NCBI RefSeq assembly: GCF_023078275.1
Contig: NC_062983.1
Span: 5,573,001 to 5,637,000 of the forward strand
Reading direction: 5' to 3'
DNA length: 64,000 nt
Source: Leguminivora glycinivorella
Lineage: Eukaryota > Arthropoda > Insecta > Lepidoptera > Tortricidae
Part shown: positions 41,890 to 52,028 of the stretch, in pieces
How the letters are laid out: each line of letters opens with the position of its first letter
Position numbering within the stretch: position 1 is the first letter of the stretch
Notes under the pieces: model-generated
What the model was told of the DNA's origin: nothing
Databases searched by the model: none
Seen by the model: the letters and a program-made list of their open reading frames with translations, nothing else
Program-made: the position numbers and the translations under genes

Positions 41890-43293
41890 TAGGGATTGCA
41901 ATCCGGTCTGATATCCAATCCGGCCGGATCCGGCCGGATTTTGGTCCCAATCCGGCGGATCCGGCCGGATCCGGCCGGATTGGCCTTGAGGATTAAAAGT
42001 ACCCAAATAGTCACTTTTTTTGTATGTTTTCAGAATAATATGAGAAATATGATGGTATTTTGCTTCACGGTTAATAAACCAAAAGTGGAAAGCTTAGAAA
42101 TCAACATTTTTACCAGGTAACAAGTAAATTTTACTAAAATAATCAGTCGCAAATAAAATTTCTTCGTTCTTTTTAAACTTTCATTGGATAACAAAATTAT
42201 TTTACTGTATTGTTTTACAGTAATACCTATTTTAAGATACAATTAAGAACGGACATTATAACATTACCTACATGCATTATGAGATAACTATTTAAAAAAA
42301 GATAATTATGTTTTGTGTTATTTTACAGTTAACTTTTCTCACATGCAAAGAAGAACTAAAAAAATACTACAGTAGCTAAATTAAAGTCATCAAGAGTAAT
42401 TGACCTTAGTATTATTTGCTATTGCTGAAACCACAATCTTACTGGATACCTTTTAAAAATGTTCATATTTAAGCTTTGAATTGTTTTTTTTTATGATTCT
42501 CGTAGCAATGTGCCCTCATACTTCTTATATCATGCTGAAAACGTGGTTGTTCTTGTAGTCCTACGTCTCCACAGAGATGCAAAGGGCCTTCTCAAGCTCG
42601 CGCCATGCCTTCCTATCTTCGGCTACCCTCGTGGCCTCGCTCCAGCTCGACCCGGTCGCTTATAGTTCATCCTCAACGGACCGCTTCCATGAGTTTACAG
42701 GGCGCCCGAAGCCAAGGCTCCTTCCAGCGGCAGGCGATTTTCAGCCGAAAGAAATGGTTGCGTTATTTCGTTAGAGGGAACTCGTGGAATTGTGTGTTAC
42801 CAATGTACTTTTTGTGTCGCGGATTCCTCACTAATGGGTGTTTGCTGGCATATACTCAATAGGTCTTGATTTCGGATAGTGTTTGGCCAGAAAACGCGAA
42901 TGATCGACCTCAGTGACATGTTAACGAAAAGTTTTGTCGTATGGCCCTTTGTCACTCTCCACTATTCCACATTTTGCATCCAAGCAAACAATTGCACAGA
43001 TTTCGCAATTGACGGAAAGTTTGACGCGTCACTTGAGCACATTATTTTACTTCCAAACGGCCTAGTAATGCAAAAAACGTGCGTATTCAATTATGTTTTG
43101 ATTGGAAATCAGACCGGATTGCAATCCCCTGTTGAGCTACGTTCAAATGTTAGCGTAAATGTTTTTTTTTGCACTATTTTAAAATATTAAATTACATTAC
43201 CGGATCCGGCGAATTTCACCGGATCCGGTAGCATCAAAAAAGCACCGGATCCGGCCGGATTACCGGATCCGCCGGACCGGATTGCAATCCCTA
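41890..43293. mobile_element. hAT-like transposon with 8-bp duplication, 1404 bp
   Basis: TIR TAGGGATTGCAATCCGGTC is perfect for 19 bases at both ends. GACGCCTG flanks both sides (41882-41889, 43294-43301), and the uninterrupted paralogue has it once. Subterminal regions are rich in GGATCCGGCCGGAT words at both ends. A third TIR-like word, GACCGGATTGCAATCCC, lies inside at about 43113. The interior has a retrotransposon remnant and no hAT transposase, so it is non-autonomous. Confidence 0.9.
42485..42935 (-). pseudogene. Non-LTR retrotransposon RT C-terminal remnant inside the hAT-like element
   Basis: Minus-strand pieces: MSLRSIIRVFWPNTIRNQDL, then FGRPVNSWKRSVEDEL, an internal stop, then WSEATRVAEDRKAWRELEKA and a stop, then a 3' region to an A-run (42485-42492). 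The FWP-x-T-I-x-N-x-D-L and RPxNSW...E-x-E-L...D-R-x-x-W-R patterns are typical of LINE ORF2 C-termini. Plus-strand open frames at 42577-42862 are antisense shadows. Confidence 0.8.
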
Positions 43294-43568
43294 GACGCCT
43301 GCAACTCAAGGGGTGTCACGTGCGCGTTGCAGACCCATTAGAAACTTGTACACTCCTTCAACTATTGAAAGCTTGTACGAAACCCTCGGTGGGCGAGTCC
43401 GCCTCGCACTTGGCCGGTTTTTTTTTCTTAAATAGTAGACGCAAAATGCATAACAAATACACAGTACACGTACACTCTGAATTATATTGTTCACTTGACT
43501 ACGTGCATTTTACGAGCTAACGTGATATTTGCTTGGAATGCACATGCAATAGGAAAATGCTGTATAAT

Positions 43569-43809
43569 TCATACTAATATTATAAATGGGAAAGTGTGTG
43601 TGGCTGTTTGTTTGTCCTTCTTTCACGGCAAAACGGAGCGACGAATTGGCGTGATTTTTTAAGTGGCGATAGTTGAAGGGATGGAGAGACATAGGCTGCT
43701 TTTTGTCTCTTTCTAACCCCCCCACTTCCCTAAGTAGGGGGTGGAAGTTTGTATGGAGCATTCCTCAATTTTCGAATTTAACGCGATTGAAGCCGCGGGC
43801 AAAAGCTAT
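43569..43809 (+). mobile_element. Helitron-like non-autonomous element, copy 4
   Basis: TCATACTAATATTATAAATG to GAAGCCGCGGGCAAAAGCTA, essentially full length at about 240 bases. The next element follows immediately at the 3' end. Confidence 0.85.
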
Positions 43810-44058
43810 ACTGAGAGAAATTTGCATTGTGAATTTAACAAGTTCGACTTGTTGCGGTTTATCCGTTTGAATCAGCCAAACGTATGTTTAAAACAATATG
43901 TGTCAGGTTGTTTTTATAAAATCGACTTGTTGATTCAAAATATATTGCCGATTCAAATGACAAGTAGCTTGTTGTTTGAACCAAAGAGCACGTAGGCGCT
44001 ATTTTAACCAAAAAACTTGTTGAACGAACATGAAAACTGGTTGTATTTTCTCTCAGTG
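43809..44058 (+). mobile_element. ACTGAGAGAAA TIR mini-element, copy 1
   Basis: TIR ACTGAGAGAAA and inverted TTTCTCTCAGT. About 249 bases, nearly identical to 49474-49722 and 46604-46851: young. Interior shows AACAAGTTCGACTTGTTGCG, a small palindrome. Confidence 0.95.
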
Positions 44059-44149
44059 TAGGTAGATATAGCTTATAGCTCATGAGTAATAAAACTAATG
44101 AGGCGTATAGTTTATAATGCTTACAGTCATGTTACTCACAACTGATGCG

Positions 44150-44285
44150 TCTAAAACGAGTTTAATCTTTTTCACCTCACCCTTTCGGAAAGGATACCTT
44201 TCTTTCCTGCTATGAGGGAGCAATTTTTCCTCCCTGCTATGATGAGCAAAGTGCGGCTTTTCTGTTCAAGGACACATTTTGTATA
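44150..44285 (+). repeat. Dispersed repeat fragment
   Basis: CCTTTCGGAAAGGATACC...TTTCCTGCTATGAGGGAG...CTTTTCTGTTCAAGGAC resembles 19646-19812. A GGGTTCCGTAGACAACTAGG element end follows at 44303. Confidence 0.5.
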
Positions 44286-44389
44286 TTTATTGTTTGTTTT
44301 TAGGGTTCCGTAGACAACTAGGAACCCTAGCTCACCGCTGGGTGAGTAACTATAAACATCGCCGTGTCTCTTTTATTTGCACGGGAGTG

Positions 44390-44460
44390 CTTATCTTTTG
44401 TTCGTTTTTATAGCCGATAGCTCATAGCTTACTAGCTCGCGATGGGACCAGTGCCTATAA
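44390..44460 (+). repeat. End fragment of the GGTGGGACCAGTGCC element
   Basis: ATAGCCGATAGCTCATAGC...GATGGGACCAGTGCCTATA matches the right end of 55222-55580. Confidence 0.55.
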
Positions 44461-45192
44461 CGGGTATTGTCTGCTTTAGGCACTTAAATAAATGTAAACA
44501 AATTCAAATTATTTATTTTCTCAAACATGCAATGAAATATTGTCTTTACGTTCCTTAAAATGGGCTGGGAAGTATCGCTTTTTGGGCGCAACAACTCGAG
44601 AGGACTGTAAAGGGATTTCATATTATTTTTTAGGCCTAGGCTTGCAAAGTAACTTTTTTTATAAAATATTGTCCTTTAGAGCATTTTTTTTTTATTTCAT
44701 TGTATGTTTGAGAAAAGCACTATACATGCCTCGGCGTGAAAACGGATTCCCGGCCTCGTATCCCTATCCTCGTATATACCCACTTGGCCGGAAATCCTCA
44801 TTTTCCCGGCCCCTGATGTAATGTACTATTGTTATAGGGTGCTATTTATGAAGACCGGTCCGTTAAAGCCTAAACGAACTTATTATACTGTAACTTTAAT
44901 TATGTGTGACACATTTTTTTGTAATTTGATATTAAGTGACTTTAGAAAACATATCTATTATCTCTAAGTAAATATTAAATATTTGTATATAACATAGGTA
45001 TAATCCAGGTTTAGAATTTAAAACGAGAATCATACATTTTTCTAAGTGTGCGTACAGCGTTCTGAGTTAAAAAAAATACATTTTGCTCACTGTTTGATGT
45101 CCTCGACAGCCGAGCTACTTTAGTGTGCATGAAATGGAAATGTTAAACAGTGAACATCAACTTACAAAATATAGTCTAAACACAAACATTAA
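44461..45192. other. No recognised gene
   Basis: AT-rich. CAGCCGAGCTACTTTAGTGT at 45106 recurs in similar form at 45765 (GGCGAGCTACTTTAGTGCG), so a small unclassified repeat is present. Confidence 0.4.
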
Positions 45193-45464
45193 AATAAATA
45201 ATAAATAAATAAAATAAATAAATATTATGGGACATTCTTACACAGATCGACTGAGTCCCACGGTAAGCTCAAGAAGGCTTGCGTTGCGGGTACTCAGACA
45301 ACGATATATATAATATACAAATACTTATATACATAGAAAACATCCATGACTCAGGAACAAATATCTGTGCTCATCACACAAATAAATGCCCTTACCAGGA
45401 TTCGAACCCGGGACCGCGTCTTAGCAGGCAGGGTCACTACCCCTAGGCCAGACCGGTCGTCAAT
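45193..45464 (-). mobile_element. tRNA-headed SINE (tail type 1), full
   Basis: Minus-strand full copy: TGACGACCGGTCTGGCCTAG, GGTCCCGGGTTCGAATCC to the (TTTA)n tail at 45193-45224. Confidence 0.9.
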
Positions 45465-45499
45465 GAGCATGTTTGGAGTAGAAACAAATGAAAACGAGA

Positions 45500-45647
45500 C
45501 TTACGCCGCGTCTTGCGTGAGCGACGGTCGCGCGACCGTCGCCGTCGCGTCTCATACTTCCATATCGATAAGGTTTGATTTCGTATGCGTCGCATCGCCG
45601 TCGCGCGACCATCGCGCGACCGTCGCCCACGCAAGCCACGGCGTAAG
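45500..45647 (+). mobile_element. GC-rich hairpin mini-element, copy 2
   Basis: CTTACGCCGCGTCTTGCGTG at the left and CACGCAAGCCACGGCGTAAG at the right; GCGACGGTCGCGCGACCGTC forms inner palindromes. Overlapping long frames on both strands (45346-46046) follow its biased composition. Confidence 0.85.
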
Positions 45648-45949
45648 GCGTTCGGCGATGGAACATCCAAGATTTTGAATTTCGAACGAAAATTATACAA
45701 CGTTCGAAGTTACCGTACTGTGTTCAAAAGGACACTCGGCTCACTGTGTCCGGTCCACGACAGGCGAGCTACTTTAGTGCGCGTGTTACGCGATTTACGA
45801 ACGTCCAGCGCCGCAAAGGATTCCGATCCGGACACACGGGCCGCATCGATTAAAACAGTTAGGTTAAAAAAAGTTTGTGTCGATTCTAAATTAAGGATTT
45901 TGTTGAGGTTTTTGAGAGTTGAGTTTAAAGGAAATATGTGGGGCGCAGT

Positions 45950-46126
45950 TAAAAAAATAAAAATGAAATTTTTGAAAAAACCCCCGACCACGACAAAGTG
46001 GACCGATTTTCATAAAACATGGCTAAGAACACTCCCGACTAACTAAGCTTTCAAACAAAAAAAAACTAAATCGAAATCGGTTCATCCGTTCGGGAGCTAC
46101 GATGCCACAGACAGACACACACACAA

Positions 46127-46160
<34 letters not shown>

Positions 46161-46226
46161 GGACAGACAGACAGACAGACACGTCAAACTTATAACACCC
46201 CGTCGTTTTTGCGTCGGGGGTTAAAA
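45950..46226 (-). mobile_element. CCCCGACG-type dispersed repeat, copy 4
   Basis: Minus-strand full copy with a long (TCTG/TTTG)n tract at 46110-46185 and the CCCCCGACGCAAAAACGACG start. Confidence 0.85.
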
Positions 46227-46422
46227 ATGAAAATGAAATATTTATTTTGCAAGTAGGCATATTAACGTCAAATAAAGCTACGCCGGCTCTAACCCTACGC
46301 CTGAGCCTCGAGAAGATTTCAGTCTCCCCTCAGTTGGAGGAGGGTATCCACTAGGGTTTCCAACCGTACTATATAATATAGTATTGTTCTATATTTTGGC
46401 CGAGCGTACTATATTCTATCCT

Positions 46423-46566
46423 GCCGGCGTATCATGCTTCCAATTTTATCACTTGTCCACGTGGATAAGACAACTGTCACTCTCACACTGACATACTTGC
46501 CAAAGCGTGACGGATGCTTTATCCACGTGGATAAGTGATAAAATTGGAATCATATAATACGCCGGC
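46423..46566. mobile_element. Hairpin mini-element with GCCGGC ends
   Basis: GCCGGCGTATCATGCTTCCA...TATCACTTGTCCACGTGGAT and ATCCACGTGGATAAGTGATA...AATACGCCGGC. One copy here. A TCGTTTGTGCATTCGGCTAC fragment of the CAG-target element follows. Confidence 0.85.
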
Positions 46567-46603
46567 TGAGCGTTTCGTGATCGTTTGTGCATTCGGCTAC
46601 GCA

Positions 46604-46851
46604 CACTGAGAAAAAATACAACCAGTTTTCATGTTCGTTCAACAAGTTTTTTGGTTAAAATAGCGCCTACGTGCTCTTTGGTTCAAAAACAAGCTACTTG
46701 TCATTTGAATCGGCAATATATTTAAATCAACAAGTCGATTTTATAAAAACAACCTGACACATATTGTTTTAAACATACGTTTGGCTGATTCAAACGGATA
46801 AACCGCAACAAGTCGAACTTGTTAAATTCACAATCCAAATTTCTCTCAGTG
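46604..46851 (-). mobile_element. ACTGAGAGAAA TIR mini-element, copy 2
   Basis: Minus-strand copy, near-identical to copies 1 and 3. CACTGAG and CTCAGTG ends intact. Confidence 0.95.
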
Positions 46852-47370
46852 CACACTGTGCCTTTCGGTCGTATCAAAACAGGATGACAATACCACTTTG
46901 CCGTACCAGAATCGGTCTCATCTCAAGATTCTCAAGAATGTCAGAATGACAACTTTGTCGGATACGTGACAAGTTTGGCGAATACTCTATGATGGAGTGT
47001 AAGGGCAGGAAATTAGAAGGGTACAAAAAGTATGGCTCGTCGCAAGTTGCAGAAGAAGCAAGAAGTTGCAAGAAGGTATGACGATCGAGCTTTTAATTAA
47101 CCCTGATATATATCTCTGATTAACTTTTCACTAATTTCGGATGCCTCTGCTAATAATATCCATACTCATACTCATATTTATTAATATCAATTACAGGTCA
47201 AGCTTACATATTCAAGCTCACAGAACAATTCATAAATGTATATAGGTATACATTTATTTATTTTATTAATTAGATTTCATATTATACATTCATATTTCGA
47301 GTTAAGTATTCCTCGACATTATAAATAGTATGGATACTAATCCATACTATTTACATACAACTTAATCAAC
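46852..47370. other. No recognised gene
   Basis: Unassigned; frames here are short. Confidence 0.4.
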
Positions 47371-47592
47371 TTATATTATAAATGGGAAAGTGCGTGTGTC
47401 TGTCTGTTTGTTTGTCCGTCTTTCACGGTAAAATGGAGCTACCAATTGACGTGTTTTTTTTAAGTGCAGATAGTTGAATGGATGGAGAGCGACATAAGCT
47501 AGTTTTTGTCTCTTTCGAACCCCACACTTCCCTAAAATGGGGGTGGAAGATTGTATGGAGCATTCCATAATTTTCGAATTTTTCGAAAGCTA
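47371..47592 (+). mobile_element. Helitron-like non-autonomous element, copy 5
   Basis: TTATATTATAAATGGGAAAG to TTTTTCGAAAGCTAG|T. 3' part partly deleted (GCCGCGGG lost). Confidence 0.8.
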
Positions 47593-47625
47593 GTAGGCTA
47601 TGATATATATCAAATTTTTTGTATG

Positions 47626-47843
47626 TATAGTGACCTGTCCTGGGTTCGAATCAGGGTAAGGCCATTTATTTGTGGGATGAGCACAGATATTTGTTCCTGA
47701 GACATGGATGTTTCTATGTATATACGTACATATATGAAAAACATTGTCTGAGTACTCTTAGTACCCAAAGCACAAGTCTTCTTGAGCTTACCGTGGGCCT
47801 TAGTCAATCAGTGTAAGAATGTCTTATAATATTTATTTATTTC
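47626..47843 (+). mobile_element. tRNA-headed SINE (tail type 1), 5'-truncated
   Basis: Starts within the head at ATAGTGACCTG, keeps CCTGGGTTCGAATCAGGGT (box B mutated) and the type-1 tail to (TATT)n. Confidence 0.85.
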
Positions 47844-47992
47844 TTTTATTTATATCTATTTTCAGAGATTTTCGCCTACTTTCAGAGTTATTAGCATTAA
47901 AAAAAAAATAACAATTATTTATTATTTCTAAGAACAAAAGAAAATATAAATACAATCTTTTTGTATAAATAAAATAAATACATTACCTACTA

Positions 47993-48561
47993 AAACCGGC
48001 CAAGAGCGTGTCGGGCCACGCTCAGTGTAGGGTTCCGTAGTTATCCGCATTTTTCTCAAAAACTACTGAACCTATCAAGTTCAAAACAATTTTCCTAGAA
48101 AGTATTTATTAAGTTCTACTTTTGTGATTTTTTTCATATTTTTTAAACATATGGTTCAAAAGTTAGAGGGGGGGGACGCACTTTTTTTTTCCTTTAGGAG
48201 CGATTATTTCCGAAAATATTAATATTATCAAAAAACGATCTTAGTAAACCCTTATTCATTTTTTAATACCTATCCAACAATATATCACACATTGGGATTG
48301 GAATGAAAAAAAATATCAGCCCCCACTTTACATGTAAGGGGGGTACCCTAATAAAACATTTTTTTCCATTTTTTATTTTTGCACTTTATTGGCGTGATTA
48401 ATATACGAGTACATATTGGTACCAAATTTCAGCTTTCTAGTGCTTACGGTTACTGAGATTATCCGCGGACGGACGGACGGACGGACGGACGGACGGACGG
48501 ACGGACAGACAGACATGGCGAAACTATAAGGGTTCCTAGTTGACTACGGAACCCTAAAAAG
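47993..48561 (+). mobile_element. GGGTTCCGT-type element, third subfamily, copy 2
   Basis: AAAACCGGCCAAGAGCGTGT to CTACGGAACCCTAAAAA. Partner of 39726-40343. Retains a C/G-run (GGGGGGGAC) and TATATCACACATTGGGATTG. Confidence 0.9.
48467..48507 (+). repeat. (GGAC)n microsatellite
   Basis: About ten GGAC units inside the preceding element, expanded relative to 39726-40343. Confidence 0.9.
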
Positions 48562-48599
48562 GTGATTACTGATTAGTAAAAATTATTTGCAAGTAAATA

Positions 48600-48985
48600 A
48601 ATACACGTTAGTCATTGTGAAGAAACATACTAGCCGACCAAGTTTAACCACTTCTACAAATTCTTTATCGAAAGTCTAATTTAGAACAAAACGCTATTTT
48701 GATGGCGATGATGCCATTATCGGACTTAATCTTACTATCCTCGTTGACAGATGTCAAAAAATAACTAGTAATTCATGGCAAAAGTGTTTAAAAAAATGTA
48801 AATTTAAATTTTAAGTGCCATTTTTACGACTAACATTACTTTTTATGTGAAAATATATCCAAAAAAAAACAAAAAAAAATTGCCAAATTTGCTTGACGTC
48901 ATATAACATTTTATCTTTATTTTGCCCTCAAAAATGCGTAGTTCAAATATTTCGGTTCCCTTCTGTTACACCGTGTATGTGTCTA
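48600..48985 (+). mobile_element. Right part of a TACACGGTGTAACA TIR element
   Basis: GGCGATGATGCCATTATCGG and TATCCTCGTTGACAG are the diverged counterpart of the core in 23943-25034 and 33925-34843. It ends GGTTCCCTTCTGTTACACCGTGTA (in two halves), the inverted form of the left end at 50783. Confidence 0.6.
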
Positions 48986-49348
48986 CTTCTGTCAAGAGTT
49001 TTATGTCTCAAGGCACTTAAAAAGTTACTTTGACACTTGAGAAGTGCTTGAAAGCGGCTCTTATCCAAAGATACAACTTTTGACGCTCCTTAGTGTAGTC
49101 ATCCTTCTCTATCGCTCTCCATATTGGTTCGACAGAGATAGTTGCGCATATCGATGCGCAACTATCGAGCGCGATAGTTGCGCTATCGAGCCTCTGAGCG
49201 TTAACAATTGTACTCTTGGCTGCCAGCTCTTATTTTGACAAGTTTATAATAAATTCCTCAAGTATACTGTTATTGATATTTTTGTTCCGTTCGCTCTTAT
49301 TTCATATTTAAAAGTACACACGGTAAGACACGACACGCAATAGAATTG
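48986..49348. other. Unassigned, with a perfect small palindrome
   Basis: GATAGTTGCGCATATCGATG continues into its own complement (about 49137-49166), followed by further GATAGTTGCG words. Otherwise no feature. Confidence 0.6.
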
Positions 49349-49406
49349 TCTAAGGGCCAGTTGCATCAATCAAATTTGACAGACACGTCATCGTCACGCA
49401 GCAGAC
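49349..49406 (+). mobile_element. Fragment of a GGGCCA-TTGCA mini-element
   Basis: AAGGGCCAGTTGCATCAATC resembles the left end of 21897 and the 62868 copy. Short. Confidence 0.45.
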
Positions 49407-49787
49407 GTCTATGGAACTTCCCATACAATAAAATTTAAGACGATACAGGAGGGACTCCCGACTCGGGAGCGTTCACTGAGAGAAATTTGCATTGTGAATT
49501 TAACAAGTTCGACTTGTTGCGGTTTATCCGTTTGAATCAGCCAAACGTATGTTTAAAACAATATGTGTCAGGTTGTTTTTATAAAATCGACTTGTTGATT
49601 CAAATATATTGCCGATTCAAATGACAAGTAGCTTGTTGTTTGAACCAAAGAGCACGTAGGCGCTATTTTAACCAAAAAACTTGTTGAACGAACATGAAAA
49701 CTGGTTGTATTTTCTCTCAGTGTTTGTACGGAGAATTGACCCCTCCTGTATCGTCTTAAATTTTATTGTATGGGAAGTTCCATAGAC
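49407..49787. mobile_element. Hairpin element with TTAA inside its arms, split by a nested element
   Basis: GTCTATGGAACTTCCCATAC...TTAAGACGATACAGGAGGG on the left and CCCTCCTGTATCGTCTTAA...GTATGGGAAGTTCCATAGAC on the right: about 50 bases each with few mismatches. The TTAAGACG(A/C)TACAGG word is also the terminus of 3236-3772 and 57313-57822. The 249-base ACTGAGAGAAA element sits in the loop. Confidence 0.85.
49474..49722 (+). mobile_element. ACTGAGAGAAA TIR mini-element, copy 3
   Basis: Near-identical to copy 1, with one single-base difference in an A-run spotted. Nested in 49407-49787. Confidence 0.95.
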
Positions 49788-49885
49788 ATTTCGCACATAA
49801 GTTCCGAGAAACTCATTAGTACGAGCCGGATCGAACCCGCGACCTCCGGATTGAACGTCGTACGCTCTTACCGCTAGGCCACCAG
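49788..49885 (-). mobile_element. Second-family SINE, tRNA-like head only
   Basis: Minus strand: CTGGTGGCCTAGCGGTAAGA, GAGGTCGCGGGTTCGATCC, to TCTCGGAACTTATGTGCG. Head and start of body only, cut by the hairpin element on one side and the CAG-target element on the other. Confidence 0.85.
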
Positions 49886-50017
49886 GGTAGCTAGCCGAAT
49901 GGCACAATCGCTCACGAAACAGATATCTATCTCTATCGCGCTTGCGTATTGGCGCGACAGAGCCAGCGGCGTATCGCTTTCGTTTGGCGTCGGAGAAATG
50001 CCATTCGGCTACGGGGC
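49886..50017 (+). mobile_element. TIR mini-element with CAG duplication, copy 2
   Basis: GGTAGCTAGCCGAATGGCAC to ATGCCATTCGGCTACGGGGC, flanked by CAG (49883-49885, 50018-50020). Interior GCGCGACAGAGCCAGCGGCG is shared with copy 3. Confidence 0.9.
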
Positions 50018-50754
50018 CAGGGCTTCTTTGCGCAGCCGGGGCGCGTAGCTAGCAGCAGCGGCTGGTCCATACAAGCCGATTCCCACCGGCTTTCCTAAAA
50101 TTGAATACTAGTAAAGTATATTTAAAGTCACATACAGGTCGAACGCGATTAATTAACATTGTTTTTACCTTTTTTCCCAACGTTTCGGCCAGGTTGCACT
50201 GGCCGTGGTCGCGGAAGACTGACGTCCCAGCAAAGTGTCACCGGAGATGTAATCAACACAAAACTACCCGATATTAATTTATATAAATGTTCGGGGTAGA
50301 CAAACGGGGTAGATTATATAATCTACCCGCTTTTAGTTATTGTTTATTTCCCACCGCACGACACACAGCACTCACAACATCCGCGCACTGGTCCGAAGAT
50401 AGATCTTTTGGTTTGAACATTTGAATCACTGGTCCCCATGTTGGCGATAATCTATACCCGTCTTCCCTGTTAAACTAGTAAAGTACTTAATGTTAAGGTA
50501 GGTTTCTTTTTGCATTGGTGTTGCCTGGCAGAAATTTTCACCAGCCGCCACTGGTAGCTAGTCTAATATCTAAATATACAAAGCTATATTGTTGGAAATG
50601 CTTGCCGTCCGTATGTCCGCAGTTCCTGCCCTTATTACCTCTAATTGTTGGATTTACGATATACCCTCCAATTGCATTGAGACGTTACATTGTGACGGAC
50701 AGACGGACACACTGACGGTTTTATAGACTAACGCTCGAATAATGGTGCTCCCAC
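50018..50754. other. No recognised gene
   Basis: CCAACGTTTCGGCCAGGTTG at 50179 and a self-complementary GGGTAGATTATATAATCTACCC (in two halves, about 50306-50327) look repeat-derived, but no second copy is present. Confidence 0.4.
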
Positions 50755-50889
50755 ACTGGCTGTTATAAATGTTATACACGGTGTAACATAAGGAAACCGA
50801 ATAATTTTAACAGCGTATTCCTCATCATATATCATATTAGAAGAGTAAAATGTCATATAAACTTTTTTGGATTTCGCCTACTTTCAGTT
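50755..50889 (+). mobile_element. Left part of a TACACGGTGTAACA TIR element
   Basis: CCCACACTGGCTGTTATAAA, TATACACGGTGTAACATAAG and AATTTTAACAGCGTATTCCT relate it to both the 38341 and the 23943 families. Cut by the following mini-element. Confidence 0.6.
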
Positions 50890-51180
50890 GGGTCATTTTT
50901 TTTTAAAGTTGTCCACCCCACTTTTTTGTAACATGGGTATTTTTTACGCGATTAATACTCAGAATCGCGAGGTCTTTCGATCCTGATAGGAGAAAAAAAA
51001 ATGTCCCAAGATTTCCATACATTTTTTCGAACCTTCCATTCCGTTACCGCCATACAAAATATATGAAAAATTGGTAACGGAATGGGAAAAAAAGCTCGCG
51101 ATACTGAGTGGAATCCACATAAACAATTTCCAAATAAAAAAAAAAGTGGGGTAGACAACTTTGAAAAAAAAAATGGCCCA
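50890..51180. mobile_element. GGGCCATTTT mini-element, complete, AGTT duplication
   Basis: GGGTCATTTTTTTTTAAAGT...GTCCACCCCAC at the left; GTGGGGTAGACAACTTTG...AAAATGGCCC at the right. AGTT on both sides. 290 bases, no ORF of its own; frames on it are shadows. Confidence 0.85.
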
Positions 51181-51260
51181 GTTCCCTCATATCACACCGT
51201 GGATAACACTGTGTGACAGCGGCAGTGATTGCATTATTTCTGGGGGCACCATGAGTTACG

Positions 51261-51346
51261 ATGGTTGACTGGTAGAGAATGCCTTTTGGCATTAAGTCCG
51301 CCATTTGTGTATTTTGTGCAATCGAGTTTAAATAAATAAATAAATA
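51261..51346 (+). mobile_element. RTE/SINE-type 3' tail, copy 2
   Basis: GGTTGACTGGTAGAGAATGC, CATTAAGTCCGCCATTTGTG, (AAATA)n. Same as 29656-29765. Abuts the next repeat directly. Confidence 0.75.
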
Positions 51347-51596
51347 ACCACAAAATTAAAATTTTGAAAAACCCCCGACAGCGACATAGTGGACCGATTT
51401 TCATGAAACATGGCTAAGAACACTCCCGACTAACTCAGCTTAACAAAAAAAACTAAATCGAAATCGGTTCATCCGTTCGGGAGCTACGATGCCACAGACA
51501 GATAGACACACACACACAGACAGACAAACAAACAGACAGACAGACAGACACGTCAAACTTATAACACCCCGTCGTTTTTGCGTCGGGGGTTAAAAA
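51347..51596 (-). mobile_element. CCCCGACG-type dispersed repeat, copy 5
   Basis: Minus-strand full copy from CCCCCGACGCAAAAACGACG with (TCTG)n to CAAAATTTTAATTTTGTGG. Confidence 0.85.
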
Positions 51597-51778
51597 CTAT
51601 AAGAGCCTAAAAAAATACTTTTAGTAAAGTTTAATACACATTAAACAAAACTGTGACGTTCTTTAGAAACAGGCCCCCGTTGTCGCTTACCATGACGGGC
51701 GGAGGAATTTTTTTCTTCATACGATTAACCTATCCTAAAAGCGATAAATGATAATAGAACCTTTTTTTTTCTTTTTTT

Positions 51779-52027
51779 TTATCCCGTGTGGTGACGGGTT
51801 AAGAATTTCATCACCCCCTTTCTTCCCGTGGGTGTCGTAGAAGTCGACTGTGGGATATGGATTAAATTGTGGCGTAGGCGAGAGGCTGGCAACCTGTCAC
51901 TGCAATGTCACAGTTTCGTTTTCTTTCAACCCCTTATTTGCCAAGAGTGGCACTGAAGCTTTAGTAGTTTCATGTGTTCTGCCTACCCCTTTGTGGGATA
52001 CAGGCGTGATTGTATGTATGTATGTAT
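51779..52027 (+). repeat. GTGACGGGTTA repeat, full copy with (ATGT)n end
   Basis: CCCGTGTGGTGACGGGTTAA, GTGGGTGTCGTAGAAGTCGA, GGCTGGCAACCTGTCACTGC to GGATACAGGCGTGATTGTATG and (TATG)n: a retroposon-like 3' end. Other copies at 27440 and, inverted, 58509 and 62014. Confidence 0.8.
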
Positions 52028-52028
52028 G

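Larger units (their letters stand above)
41805..43366 (-). mobile_element. Poly(A)-ended retroposon fragment, copy 3, split by hAT-like element
   Basis: Minus strand 5' part 43366-43294 (GGAGTGTACAAGTTTCTAAT, GTGACACCCCTTGAGTTGCA) and 3' part 41889-41805 (CATGGGTTACGGTGACCG, CATCAGGCGGGCCGTACAT, CCACCGATGTGATAT, A-run). The two halves join exactly as in the uninterrupted 32640-32788. Confidence 0.9.

Noticed and set aside
42577..42862. Two overlapping plus-strand frames of 65 and 85 codons
   Set aside because: Antisense to a LINE RT C-terminal remnant.
45346..46046. Overlapping long frames on both strands (up to 153 codons)
   Set aside because: They run across a SINE head, a CG-rich hairpin element and a CCCCGACG repeat. 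Open on both strands because of composition, not selection.
49137..49166. Operator or origin-like palindrome GATAGTTGCGCATATCGATG...
   Set aside because: A small perfect palindrome followed by degenerate repeats of the same word; no supporting context for a regulatory role.
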